Positions 47,290 to 55,745 of a stretch of DNA of 64,000 nt are shown in pieces. Position numbers and translations under genes: made by a program. Location of the stretch: positions 29,541 through 93,540 of the forward strand of contig JAQVWL010000003.1 in assembly GCA_028709705.1 (NCBI GenBank). Direction: 5' to 3'. The first letter of the stretch is position 1. Every line of letters begins with the position of its first letter. The DNA comes from Clostridia bacterium (GTDB taxonomy: Bacteria > Bacillota > Clostridia > Christensenellales > UBA1242). Below the pieces are notes generated by a model that had not been told where the DNA came from, did not search any database, and saw only the letters and a list, made by a program, of their open reading frames with translations.

Positions 47290-48657
47290 CTATTTCTTTA
47301 CTATCTCATATCCATCTTTGCTATCCAAAACTGCAAAACCTTTGCTTTCTATTTCTTTGCGTTGGCGGTCGCTTTCTGCAAAATTTTTGTTTTGTTTTGC
47401 TTGCCAACGAGTTTCGGCAAGGTCTTTTATTTCTTGCGGAATTTCAATTTTTTCTTGTTCCAAATCAAACCCCAAAACTTGATTAAACTTTGTTAAAAGG
47501 TCATAAACTTGTTTGCTTTTTGTTTGATTTTTTAGCATTTGCCAAACAATACCAAGTGCTTGCGGAATGTTCAAATCATCACTAACTGCATCAAAAAAAT
47601 CTGCATCATATTGTGCCAATGTTTCTTTTTCAATAACTGCACTGCCATTTTTGTGTTCATTTGCAAGATTTTTTAGTTGATTTAGTGCATTTTTTGCACT
47701 TGTCAACGCTTCAAAAGTAAAATTGCTTGGTTTGCTGTAATGTGAAGTGAGCAAAAGATATCTGTAATCCATTGCAGAATAACCTTTGTTTTCAAGTTCT
47801 GCAATTGTGTAAAGATTTCCAAGACTTTTACTCATTTTTGCACCATCAACTTGAATAAACTCACAATGCACCCAAAAATTTACCGTTTTGTGCCCGTTAA
47901 GTGCATCGTTTTGTGCAATTTCGTTTTCGTGGTGAACAGTTTTGTGGTCAATCCCGCCTGTGTGAATGTCAATGCTATCGCCAAAAAACTTTCTGCCTAT
48001 TGCCGAACATTCAATATGCCACCCCGGATATCCCATTCCCCAAGGGCTTTGCCACTGCATAATGTGTTCTTTTGGTGCTTTTATCCAAAGAGCAAAATCG
48101 GCAGGGTTGCGTTTTTCTTCATCAACTTCAATTCTTGCACCCATAATTTTGTCTTCAAGTTTAACACCGCTTAACTGTCCATAATTTTTGAATTTTGCAA
48201 TGTCAAAATAAACGCCCTTTGAAGTTTCATAAGCATAACCTTTTTGCATTAAGCCCTTAACAAATTCAATAATTTCTTCAATCACTGATGTTGCGGGAAT
48301 AATGCTTTGTGGCATATCAATGTTAAGTTTTTTTATGTCGGTCAAATATTGTTGTGTATAAAATTTTGCAATTTCCCAAGGTGACTTTTTCTCGCGTTTG
48401 CTGGCAACAAGCATTTTGTCATCGCCTTCATCTTCATCACTTGTCAAATGCCCAACATCTGTGATGTTTATCACGCCATTGACTTCAAAACCATTGTATT
48501 TCAACACTCGGCGGAGTTCGTCCATAAATATATAAGCACGCATATTTCCAATATGTGCAGTGCCATAAACTGTTGGTCCGCAAGTGTACATTTTCACCAC
48601 TTTTCCAAGCGGTTTGAATTCTTCTTTTTGTCTTGTCAAACTATTGTATAATTTCAT
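47290..48657 (-). CDS. cysS: Cysteinyl-tRNA synthetase
   Basis: A 455-residue class I aminoacyl-tRNA synthetase charging tRNA-Cys. The zinc-linked Cys26 in CGPTVYG, HIGN (35-38) and KMSKS near 275 are all present. Length is normal. It follows the MarR-like gene with a 9-nt gap, so both are probably transcribed from the MarR promoter. The cognate tRNA-Cys is at 63.8 kb. Confidence 0.97.
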   Translation of the reverse strand: MKLYNSLTRQKEEFKPLGKVVKMYTCGPTVYGTAHIGNMRAYIFMDELRRVLKYNGFEVNGVINITDVGHLTSDEDEGDDKMLVASKREKKSPWEIAKFYTQQYLTDIKKLNIDMPQSIIPATSVIEEIIEFVKGLMQKGYAYETSKGVYFDIAKFKNYGQLSGVKLEDKIMGARIEVDEEKRNPADFALWIKAPKEHIMQWQSPWGMGYPGWHIECSAIGRKFFGDSIDIHTGGIDHKTVHHENEIAQNDALNGHKTVNFWVHCEFIQVDGAKMSKSLGNLYTIAELENKGYSAMDYRYLLLTSHYSKPSNFTFEALTSAKNALNQLKNLANEHKNGSAVIEKETLAQYDADFFDAVSDDLNIPQALGIVWQMLKNQTKSKQVYDLLTKFNQVLGFDLEQEKIEIPQEIKDLAETRWQAKQNKNFAESDRQRKEIESKGFAVLDSKDGYEIVKK

Positions 48658-48666
48658 TTTTTCTCC

Positions 48667-49059
48667 TTAAACTTTTTTATTCAAAAAACTCAAAACTGTG
48701 TTAACTGCTTTTTTAAATTCGGTTGTCATTTCTTCTTTTCTAAAATTTTTTTCCAAATTTTCATAAACTTGTTTCAATAAATCTTCACCCTTTGGGGTGA
48801 TACAATATTCAACGCCCCTGCCATCTTTTGTGCTTTTGTTGGAAGCAATAAAATTGTCTTTTATCAAATCTCTGCAAGCAAGAGCAAGATTGGTTTTTGC
48901 AATGCCAATTTTGCCAATCAACAAACTTGGCGAAACAACGCCGTATTGTTCAATAAGATAAAGAATTTTGAATTTGACATTGCCAATTTCGGTGTTTGCT
49001 GATAAGCAAATATTTTCTGCCAATATTTCAATTTCAAACAAATATTTTGCTGTATTCAT
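48667..49059 (-). CDS. MarR-like winged-helix regulator
   Basis: A 130-residue winged-helix protein. The recognition region SPSLLIGKIGIAKTNLALACRDLIKD (about residues 43-68) and wing STKDGRGVEYCITPKGEDLL fit MarR/HTH-type repressors. The promoter contains a palindrome that may be its own operator. It is cotranscribed with cysS. Ligand unknown. Confidence 0.75.
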   Translation of the reverse strand: MNTAKYLFEIEILAENICLSANTEIGNVKFKILYLIEQYGVVSPSLLIGKIGIAKTNLALACRDLIKDNFIASNKSTKDGRGVEYCITPKGEDLLKQVYENLEKNFRKEEMTTEFKKAVNTVLSFLNKKV

Positions 49060-49069
49060 TATTTCTCCT

Positions 49070-49105
49070 AGTTATTAGTATATAACTATTTTAGCAAAAA
49101 TGCAA
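49070..49105 (-). promoter_or_regulatory. Promoter of the MarR-like gene with overlapping palindromic operator
   Basis: Minus-strand TTGCAT (49100-49105), a 17-bp spacer and TATACT (49077-49082). The perfect inverted repeat AGTTAT-6 nt-ATAACT (49070-49087) covers the -10 box, the position expected of a repressor site. Confidence 0.6.
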
Positions 49106-49174
49106 GCAAATGTTTTATATTTTTTTTCTTCCATTTCCCTTGCCAAAAAATTTTTTTTAGGGTATTATTATTTT

Positions 49175-51403
49175 ATGCAAATAGAAGGCGAAATTGAAAG
49201 TATAATCTTTAATAACGAAAGCAATGGCTACACTGTTGCAAGGCTTTTACATAACAACGAAAACACCGTTATTGTTGGCAAATTTTTTAAAATAGCTTGT
49301 GGCGAAAAGGTTCGGCTTAACGGCGAGTTTGTCACAAACCAAAAATTTGGCGAACAGTTCGCTTTTGAAACTTTTGAAATTGTTTATCCAACAACCGTAA
49401 ATGGCATAAAAAAGTTTTTGGGAAGCGGTCTTATCAAAGGTGTTGGACCTGTCACCGCCCAAAATATTGTTGCAAAATTTGGCGAAGATAGTTTAAACGT
49501 GATTGAATTTCAACCAGACAGTTTGGCAAAAGTAAGTGGTATTAGTGCCAAAAAAGCAAAAGTGATTAACGAATATTTTTATAACTATAAAAATGTGCAA
49601 AATATAATAATTTTTTTAAGCGAATATAACATTTCCACCAATTTGGCACTCAAAATTTATACCGTTTACAAGGCCGAAACCATCAAAAAAATTCAAGAAA
49701 ACCCTTATGCTTTGGTTGAAGATATTGATGGCGTGGGCTTTATTACCGCTGACAATATTGCAAACAAATTTGGCATAAGCAAAGATAGCGAGTTTAGAGT
49801 TCGGGCTGGGATTTTGTACTCGCTTTCACAAGCATCAGAAAAAAATGGGCATACCTTTTTGCCATATGATGATTTGATAAGATCTCTTTCAAAATTGCTA
49901 AATTTAAACCAAGAAAAATATGAAAATCTTTTTGAAACAGTTTTGCAAACTCTTGTTTTGGAAAAAGTTGTCAAAAATTTTTTTATAAACAAAATTAATA
50001 TTGTAATGCTTTCAAAGTTTTATTTTTATGAAAAATCAGTTGCTGACAAACTTTCGCTTATAAATATCAGTCAAACAGCAACCGAAATTGACATTGCCGA
50101 AGACATAAAACATTTTGAAGAAGTCAATCACATAAACTTTCATAACGAGCAGATAAATGCAATAAAGACCGCAATAAATAACGGAGTTTGCGTTATTACT
50201 GGCGGACCGGGTACGGGAAAAACAACAATAATAAAATGTATTCTTTCCATTTTGGAAGCACAAGGAATTTGCACCGCCCTGCTTGCACCAACAGGCAGAG
50301 CATCAAAGCGAATGAGCGACGCGACTGACAAAGAAGCAAGCACAATCCACAGAGCGTTGGCAATGGATTTTGCAACAAAACGGTTCGCTTTTAACGAAAA
50401 AAACTTTTTGCCATTTGATGCAATAATTGTGGACGAGTTTTCAATGGTCGATGTTATGCTTGCAAATCATTTGTTAAAGGCACTTTCAAGGGACTGCAAA
50501 ATCATAATGGTTGGCGACAAAAATCAACTGCCAAGCGTTGGTGCGGGCAATGTTTTGGACGATATTATCAAAAGTCAAACAATAAAAGTTGCAAATTTAA
50601 CGCAAATTTTCAGGCAAGAAGAAAACAGTTTGATAATTTCTAACGCACACCTGATAAATAGCGGAGAAATGCCCGAGTTTGACAACAAAAGCAATGACTT
50701 TTTCTTTGAAACAAAAGAAAATTTGTATGATATAAAAGAAAATATTGTAAATTTAATCACAAATCGACTTCCAAATTTTTTGAATATTCCACCAAGTCAA
50801 ATCCAAGTTCTTGCACCGCTTAAAAACGGAGTTTGCGGGGTTGAAACCATCAACAAAGAGTTGCAACAAAAGTTAAACCCGCCCGCTTTTTCCAAGCCAG
50901 AAATTGTTTTTGGTGCAAATATTTTCAGAAAAGGCGACAAAATTATGCAGACCGCAAACAATTATAATTTGGAATGGGTGCAACAACTTTCACACAACAG
51001 AGTGGCGGAAGGTGTGGGCATTTTTAATGGCGATATGGGCTACATAAGCGAAATTGACAGGGATACGGGCGAAATTTATGTCAACTTTGAAGGTAACAAA
51101 CAATGCGTTTATCCCCGAACGGAAATCTCGCAACTTTCACTCGCCTATGCAATCACAATTCACAAAAGTCAGGGCAGTGAGTTTGATGTTGTGGTTATCC
51201 CTTCCATTGCCGGTCCAAGTATGATTTTGAACAGAAATTTGATTTATACTGCGGTAACTCGTGCAAAGAAAATGGTTGTTTTGGTTGGCGAAAAACGACA
51301 TTTAAAAACAATGATAAACAACAAATTTATTCTTAAAAGGCACACATTATTAAAAGAATTTTTGATAAAAAGTAACGAAAACGCAAAAATTTTGTTTGAG
51401 TAG
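49175..51403 (+). CDS. recD2: ATP-dependent RecD2-type helicase
   Basis: A 742-residue superfamily 1B 5'-to-3' DNA helicase (RecD2/YrrC) of organisms lacking RecBC partners. The N-terminal OB domain starts MQIEGEIESIIF, followed by helix-hairpin-helix repeats (GSGLIKGVGPVTAQNI), Walker A TGGPGTGKTT near residue 345, Walker B VDEFSMVD near 422, and the final motif AITIHKSQGSEFD near 660. An in-frame ATG at 49100 would add non-homologous residues. Its 3' end is 3 nt before comF. Confidence 0.92.
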   Translation: MQIEGEIESIIFNNESNGYTVARLLHNNENTVIVGKFFKIACGEKVRLNGEFVTNQKFGEQFAFETFEIVYPTTVNGIKKFLGSGLIKGVGPVTAQNIVAKFGEDSLNVIEFQPDSLAKVSGISAKKAKVINEYFYNYKNVQNIIIFLSEYNISTNLALKIYTVYKAETIKKIQENPYALVEDIDGVGFITADNIANKFGISKDSEFRVRAGILYSLSQASEKNGHTFLPYDDLIRSLSKLLNLNQEKYENLFETVLQTLVLEKVVKNFFINKINIVMLSKFYFYEKSVADKLSLINISQTATEIDIAEDIKHFEEVNHINFHNEQINAIKTAINNGVCVITGGPGTGKTTIIKCILSILEAQGICTALLAPTGRASKRMSDATDKEASTIHRALAMDFATKRFAFNEKNFLPFDAIIVDEFSMVDVMLANHLLKALSRDCKIIMVGDKNQLPSVGAGNVLDDIIKSQTIKVANLTQIFRQEENSLIISNAHLINSGEMPEFDNKSNDFFFETKENLYDIKENIVNLITNRLPNFLNIPPSQIQVLAPLKNGVCGVETINKELQQKLNPPAFSKPEIVFGANIFRKGDKIMQTANNYNLEWVQQLSHNRVAEGVGIFNGDMGYISEIDRDTGEIYVNFEGNKQCVYPRTEISQLSLAYAITIHKSQGSEFDVVVIPSIAGPSMILNRNLIYTAVTRAKKMVVLVGEKRHLKTMINNKFILKRHTLLKEFLIKSNENAKILFE

Positions 51404-51406
51404 GTT

Positions 51407-52147
51407 ATGAGATTAAACTTTAAAGAAAAATTAAAAAAATTGGTTAATATTTTATTTCCGCAAGACATAAAATGTATTTTTTGTGGCGAAGAAATCAAAA
51501 CGCCAAACAAATATAATATTTGTGAAAATTGCTTGAAAAATTTGCCATATAACAACAAAAAAATTTGCAAGCATTGTGGGGTGCAAATTTTTGGTGCGGG
51601 CGACATTTGTTACAGTTGTTTTTTGGAGTTTCCAAACTTCAAAATTGCAAGAGCGCCATTTGTTTACACAGACAAAATTAGACTTGCAATAAACAAATTT
51701 AAGTTTGACAATGCAAAATATTTTTTTGAACCGCTTGGGCAGTTTTTGATCGATGAATACGACAAAAATGGTTATGATTGTGATATTATTATTCCTGTTC
51801 CACTTTCCCCAAACAGACTTCAAAACAGACATTTCAATCAAGCAGAACTGCTTGAAAAACCGCTTGCAAAACAAAAAAATATTCCGCTTAAAACAGACAT
51901 AGCAAAGCGTGTAAAAAACACAAACGCACAAGCATATTTGAACAGTTTTGATCGCAAATTGAACCTTGAAAACGCTTTTGAAATTATAGACAAAAAGGCA
52001 ATAAAAAACAAAAATATTTTGGTGGTTGATGATGTTATGACAACGGGCGAAACAATAAAAAGTTTGTGCCGAGAAATTGTCAAGTCCAAACCCAAAAGCA
52101 TATCCGTTCTTACACTCGCCCACACCGTTTTTGAAGAAAATAAGTAA
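51407..52147 (+). CDS. comFC: ComF-family phosphoribosyltransferase-like protein
   Basis: A 246-residue ComFC-type protein. The N-terminal zinc finger has CxxC pairs at Cys23/26 and further Cys in NICENCL and CKHCG, and the PRPP-binding motif ILVVDDVMTTGET is near residue 207. ComF family members take part in DNA uptake in competent cells. It is the last gene of a two-gene operon with recD2. Confidence 0.92.
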   Translation: MRLNFKEKLKKLVNILFPQDIKCIFCGEEIKTPNKYNICENCLKNLPYNNKKICKHCGVQIFGAGDICYSCFLEFPNFKIARAPFVYTDKIRLAINKFKFDNAKYFFEPLGQFLIDEYDKNGYDCDIIIPVPLSPNRLQNRHFNQAELLEKPLAKQKNIPLKTDIAKRVKNTNAQAYLNSFDRKLNLENAFEIIDKKAIKNKNILVVDDVMTTGETIKSLCREIVKSKPKSISVLTLAHTVFEENK

Positions 52148-52440
52148 ACGATGAACAAGGTTCAACGGGGACGTTAGTAACTGACACGAAAACGTGAGCG
52201 AGAGGGTCAGTTGCTAGCGTCCCCGTTGACCCTTGACCTGTTGTTTGCAGTAAAATTTGATAAAAACTTCTTGAAACGTTCTTCGCAGACTCTTGGAACA
52301 ACTGCTTTCAAAAAAAGTACGGACAAAACCGCCAACGCAGTGCGGTTTTCGCTTGGTCCGTAAGGGAGCAAAAACTTGCCCGCCAAAGCGATGCTTTTTT
52401 GTGAAACAAAAAACAAGCAAAAGGGCAAGTTTTTGCGTGT
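52148..52440. repeat. Composite repeat next to tRNA-Val: palindrome plus two-hairpin element
   Basis: The left part is a near-perfect 23-nt palindrome pair (52163-52185 and 52206-52228) ending in GTCCCCGTTG. A block with TCTTGGAACA units follows (about 52262-52306). The right part is a two-hairpin structure: stem ACGGAC/GTCCGT with inner AAAACCGC/GCGGTTTT (52319-52361), then a perfect 14-bp stem (52368-52381 with 52423-52436). The same two-hairpin element occurs at 63655-63782. Conserved minus-strand frames crossing it look like repeat by-products. Confidence 0.85.
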
Positions 52441-52475
52441 AGCCTTTGCCTATGCGGTTTTTGACAACTTTATTC

Positions 52476-52551
52476 TGGTGGGAGTTATAGGACTCGAACC
52501 TATGACCCTCTGCTTGTAAGGCAGGTACTCTACCAACTGAGCTAAACTCCC
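52476..52551 (-). tRNA. tRNA-Val (TAC)
   Basis: A 76-nt cloverleaf: acceptor GGGAGTT pairs with AACTCCC, anticodon loop holds TAC, the T loop is GGTTCGAGTCC, and CCA is encoded. A repeat element begins 36 nt past its 3' end. Confidence 0.97.
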
Positions 52552-52679
52552 AAAACATAACTACTATAACACAGGTTTGATTGGTTGTCAATAAAATTTT
52601 GGTGTTTTTTGCAAATTTTTTGTTTTGTAGTTTTGAAATCTTAAAATCAAATTTTATGTGATATTATCAAAAATATAGC

Positions 52680-52712
52680 ATAATAAACTTTAAATTGTAG
52701 ATACTAATATTA
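52680..52712 (+). promoter_or_regulatory. Candidate mother-cell sigma promoter before the Asn/Ser-rich gene
   Basis: ATATT followed by about 13 bases and CATAATAA (in about 52661-52688) resembles sigma-E/K -35 and -10 boxes; a CAAGG/CCTTG stem follows at about 52715-52733. The match is weak. Confidence 0.22.
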
Positions 52713-52750
52713 CAAGGTAAATTTTGCCTTGAATATAGGAGGTAAAAACT

Positions 52751-52999
52751 ATGTTTGGGAGAAATAAAAAGAACTCTGAAAACAACGAGAACCAAAATGC
52801 CAATTCAAGCAGTAACAACAGAACAAATTCAAGCAATAACAATCAAACAAATTCTAACCACAAAAGCACAACGAATAGTTCGTATGGTTCTTCAAAAAGC
52901 GGAGCAAACTCTTCAAAAAGTTGTTCAAGCACTCGTTCAAGTAATAGCAACAACAATGCTAACAAAAGTTCAAGAAACAACACAAGAAGTAGTTATTAA
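52751..52999 (+). CDS. Small Asn/Ser-rich low-complexity protein
   Basis: An 82-residue protein starting MFGRNKKNSENNENQN, almost entirely Asn, Ser, Thr, Arg and Lys, with one Cys. A strong ATAGGAGGTAAAAACT ribosome binding site directly precedes the ATG, and a terminator follows, so it is expressed as a single unit. A second overlapping frame starting at 52755 has no ribosome binding site. No homologue is recognised; the composition recalls small spore coat or disordered proteins, which is only a guess. Confidence 0.6.
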   Translation: MFGRNKKNSENNENQNANSSSNNRTNSSNNNQTNSNHKSTTNSSYGSSKSGANSSKSCSSTRSSNSNNNANKSSRNNTRSSY

Positions 53000-53004
53000 T
53001 TCTC

Positions 53005-53039
53005 ACTAAAAAAGCGGTACATCTCTGTGCCGTTTTTTT
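53005..53039. terminator. Terminator after the Asn/Ser-rich gene
   Basis: The hairpin AAAAAGCGGTAC-ATCTCT-GTGCCGTTTTTTT, with one G-T pair in the stem and a run of T, closes the plus-strand unit and lies exactly at the end of the convergent PolC-like gene. Confidence 0.8.
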
Positions 53040-54577
53040 TAATTTTCTTCCAAACTCAATTTCAAAAGCACTTCGGCGGTCGCAATTGCATCGTTAAGTG
53101 CGCGGTGAGCATTTGCCAAAGTTATATTCAAAACCTTGACTATTGTTCCCAACTTGAAGTTGGAACTGCGAACTTTTTGCCTTGCAAGTGACATAACATC
53201 TTGCACTTCATTTTCAAACTTGAATCCAACTTCCCTGCCCGCTTTTTGAATAAATCCCATATCAAAATTGACATTGTAGCCAGACAAAACTGCATCTTGC
53301 GAAAACAACAAAAAATCTTTGATAACATCTTCAATGTTTGGCGAGTTTTCAACCATTTCATTTGTTATGCCAGTAATTTCGGTAATAAATTCGCTAATTT
53401 GTTTTTTGGGTTTAACAAGTGTCTGAAATTTTTCCACAAACATTCCATTTTCAATTTTTATGGCACCAATTTCAATAATTTCTTCGGTAGAAGATTCTAA
53501 ACCTGTCGTTTCAACATCAAAAACCACAAAAGTGTTGGACCTTATGTTTTTGTTGTACTTCATATCTTTTTCAAACAAGTTTTGTTGAGAAAATTTTTCC
53601 AATTTTTCAGGAAAAACTGTTTTATATGTATTTATTTTTTCTTTGCCCAAGTTAATACCTGCTTCGGTAATCGTGCAAAACGAAATGCTTTTTATATACG
53701 CTGTCAAAAAATTGTTGTCTTTTTTTATGTCTGCAACAACTATCACAGAGTCGCCATTTTTAAATCTATCCATTTTTTTGAGATTGGACTTGGAACAAAA
53801 ATAAACGCAAGAAATTTTTTTGCCATTTTCGTTCAACAAAAATTTGTATAACCATTTTTCAATTTCTGTTCCGTTCCTTTTTCTCTTATAAGATTTTTTT
53901 GTAAAATCTTCAATCTTTCCCGCCAAAATAACTGCCAATTTTGGTTCTTTTATCCCCACCAAAAATTCGGGTTCGGGTGCAATATCATTGCCCAAAATTT
54001 TTACAACATCAAAAACTCTATATCTTGCAGTTTTTTTGACATCTCTTAATTTTTTTTCTAGCATTTGATTTTTACTTTCCAATATTTTGGCGGTGTTAAG
54101 TTCTTCGCCCACAACAAAATCGGCAGAAAAAAGTGCAAGAAAATTGCTTTGCAAAAATGTTTTAAGGTTGTTTTGCAAAAGGGTTATGTCAAAATTTTGT
54201 AACAAAGTTTTTGGCAGTGCAACACAAGTTTTTATTTCAAAATTATCTTTTTTTATTGTTATATTACTTTTTTGCAAAACGCTTGCAAGCGAACTGTAAT
54301 TTTTTTTGAAAAATGACATTGTGCAATCAATTATCAAATCATTATCCAAATAACTTTTTTTAAACTTTAAAACAAGTTTGGCATTTAGGTTTAAGGCGGA
54401 TTTCAAAAAGTCATAAATTTTTTCTTTTTTTTCGTTTTCAATACTTGCAACACTTTCGGGGTATAAAAAAGAAATGGTACATTCTCTTTCAAGAGTGTTG
54501 TATACCACCTCCAAAGTTTTTAGGTATGAAAATTCTTCGCCGAATTTTGTATTTAGTATATTTAAAATTTTGTCCAT
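53039..54577 (-). CDS. PolC-derived protein: N-terminal and OB domains plus DnaQ exonuclease, no polymerase
   Basis: A 512-residue protein whose C-terminal third is a DEDDh 3'-5' exonuclease: FDVETTGLESSTEEIIEIGA near residue 352, YNVNFDMGF near 440 and HRALNDAIAT near 495. Upstream (about 200-320) an OB-like segment (KLAVILAGKIEDF, SVIVVADIKKDNN) and an N-terminal helical region match the order of domains in PolC before its exonuclease. The PHP, palm, fingers and thumb are absent, and the gene ends at a natural stop. Position after rseP is where polC sits in many Firmicutes, so this looks like a polC decay product or a specialised exonuclease. Catalytic acids appear intact. Confidence 0.8.
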   Translation of the reverse strand: MDKILNILNTKFGEEFSYLKTLEVVYNTLERECTISFLYPESVASIENEKKEKIYDFLKSALNLNAKLVLKFKKSYLDNDLIIDCTMSFFKKNYSSLASVLQKSNITIKKDNFEIKTCVALPKTLLQNFDITLLQNNLKTFLQSNFLALFSADFVVGEELNTAKILESKNQMLEKKLRDVKKTARYRVFDVVKILGNDIAPEPEFLVGIKEPKLAVILAGKIEDFTKKSYKRKRNGTEIEKWLYKFLLNENGKKISCVYFCSKSNLKKMDRFKNGDSVIVVADIKKDNNFLTAYIKSISFCTITEAGINLGKEKINTYKTVFPEKLEKFSQQNLFEKDMKYNKNIRSNTFVVFDVETTGLESSTEEIIEIGAIKIENGMFVEKFQTLVKPKKQISEFITEITGITNEMVENSPNIEDVIKDFLLFSQDAVLSGYNVNFDMGFIQKAGREVGFKFENEVQDVMSLARQKVRSSNFKLGTIVKVLNITLANAHRALNDAIATAEVLLKLSLEEN

Positions 54578-54593
54578 AACTTATATTTTTATT

Positions 54594-55736
54594 TTACGCC
54601 AAAAAATGCAATAAGTCTACCAAAATTACAAAACCAATAAGCAAAACAAAGCCAACAAAATGCACCCACGCTTCAACATTGCGGTTGATAGGCTTGCCCC
54701 TTGCCCATTCTATGCTTGTAAATGCTATATGCGAACCATCAAGTGCGGGGAATGGCAGTAAATTGAATACTGCTAAATTGACAGCAATCAGTGGCAAGTA
54801 CACGAACAACGCAGAAAAACTTTGTTGCACAGTTGAAGCAACGGTTGAAATTACTGTAACCGTTCCACCGAGTGCAGAAAGCGGAAGTTGGAAAGTGACC
54901 AAAAGCCAAAGTGTTTTTAAAACCAACCAAGCAAGCCCAATTGTGAAAGACAAGCACTGTGCAAGTGCTTCCCAAAATGGAAGTGGTTGACTTGTTATGC
55001 CCATTGTAAGTCCAAGTCCTGTGTAAGTTACGGGGTTTTCTTGGTTATCTAAAACATCTTCATACAAGCCCGTTTCCTGATTATATTCAACTGCAACACC
55101 TGTTTGAATTATAACATTAACATTCAAAATTTCGCCCGTTTCTGCTTTTTGGATTGTAAGTTGATAAACATTGCCATCAACTCTTGATGTCATTGTGTCA
55201 ATCGTGTTTCCCCAAACATAACTAATATTTTGCCCGTCAATTTTAAGGATTTTATCGCCTTTTTCTATCAAAACTAACTCATTGCCCGCAATGTTTGTTG
55301 CCAAAAAGTTTGGGTTTGCATCTTCGGTTATCACATAAATATTGCCATAACCAAAAGAAATTAAAAGAATAAAAGAAAATATAACCGCTGAAACAAAGTT
55401 GAAAAACACGCCCGCAAAGAAAACAAGTATCCGTTTCCAAGGCGGTTGATTTGTAAAGATATCGGGGTCATCTTTTGCTTTTATTTTTTTGCCATCTGCG
55501 GTTTCTTCATCGCCCTCTTCACCGTAAAAGGCACAATATCCGCCAAGTGGCAAAATTCTTAAACTTATTTTTTCGCCTTTTGCGTTAGTTTTTTGCCAAA
55601 TTGCTTTTCCAAAACCAATTGAAAATTCATTTATGCGAAAGCCAAGCCACTTTCCAACAAGAAAATGTCCAAGTTCGTGAATTAAAATCATTAGCATTAA
55701 AACAACAATCGCTAAACCAATATATAAAACTATCAT
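54594..55736 (-). CDS. rseP: RseP-type intramembrane zinc metalloprotease
   Basis: A 380-residue site-2 protease (RasP/RseP) that cleaves anti-sigma factors and remnant signal peptides. The zinc motif HELGH is at residues 20-24, a PDZ domain with IEKGDKILKIDGQNISY near 155-172 follows, and the second metal motif LPFPALDGSH is near 325. It is 9 nt from cdsA. dxr, normally between cdsA and rseP, is absent. Confidence 0.93.
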   Translation of the reverse strand: MIVLYIGLAIVVLMLMILIHELGHFLVGKWLGFRINEFSIGFGKAIWQKTNAKGEKISLRILPLGGYCAFYGEEGDEETADGKKIKAKDDPDIFTNQPPWKRILVFFAGVFFNFVSAVIFSFILLISFGYGNIYVITEDANPNFLATNIAGNELVLIEKGDKILKIDGQNISYVWGNTIDTMTSRVDGNVYQLTIQKAETGEILNVNVIIQTGVAVEYNQETGLYEDVLDNQENPVTYTGLGLTMGITSQPLPFWEALAQCLSFTIGLAWLVLKTLWLLVTFQLPLSALGGTVTVISTVASTVQQSFSALFVYLPLIAVNLAVFNLLPFPALDGSHIAFTSIEWARGKPINRNVEAWVHFVGFVLLIGFVILVDLLHFLA

Positions 55737-55745
55737 ACTTACCTT

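Noticed and set aside
49100..49174. N-terminal extension of recD2
   Set aside because: The extra residues run over the divergent promoter and have no homology; ATG at 49175 fits the family.
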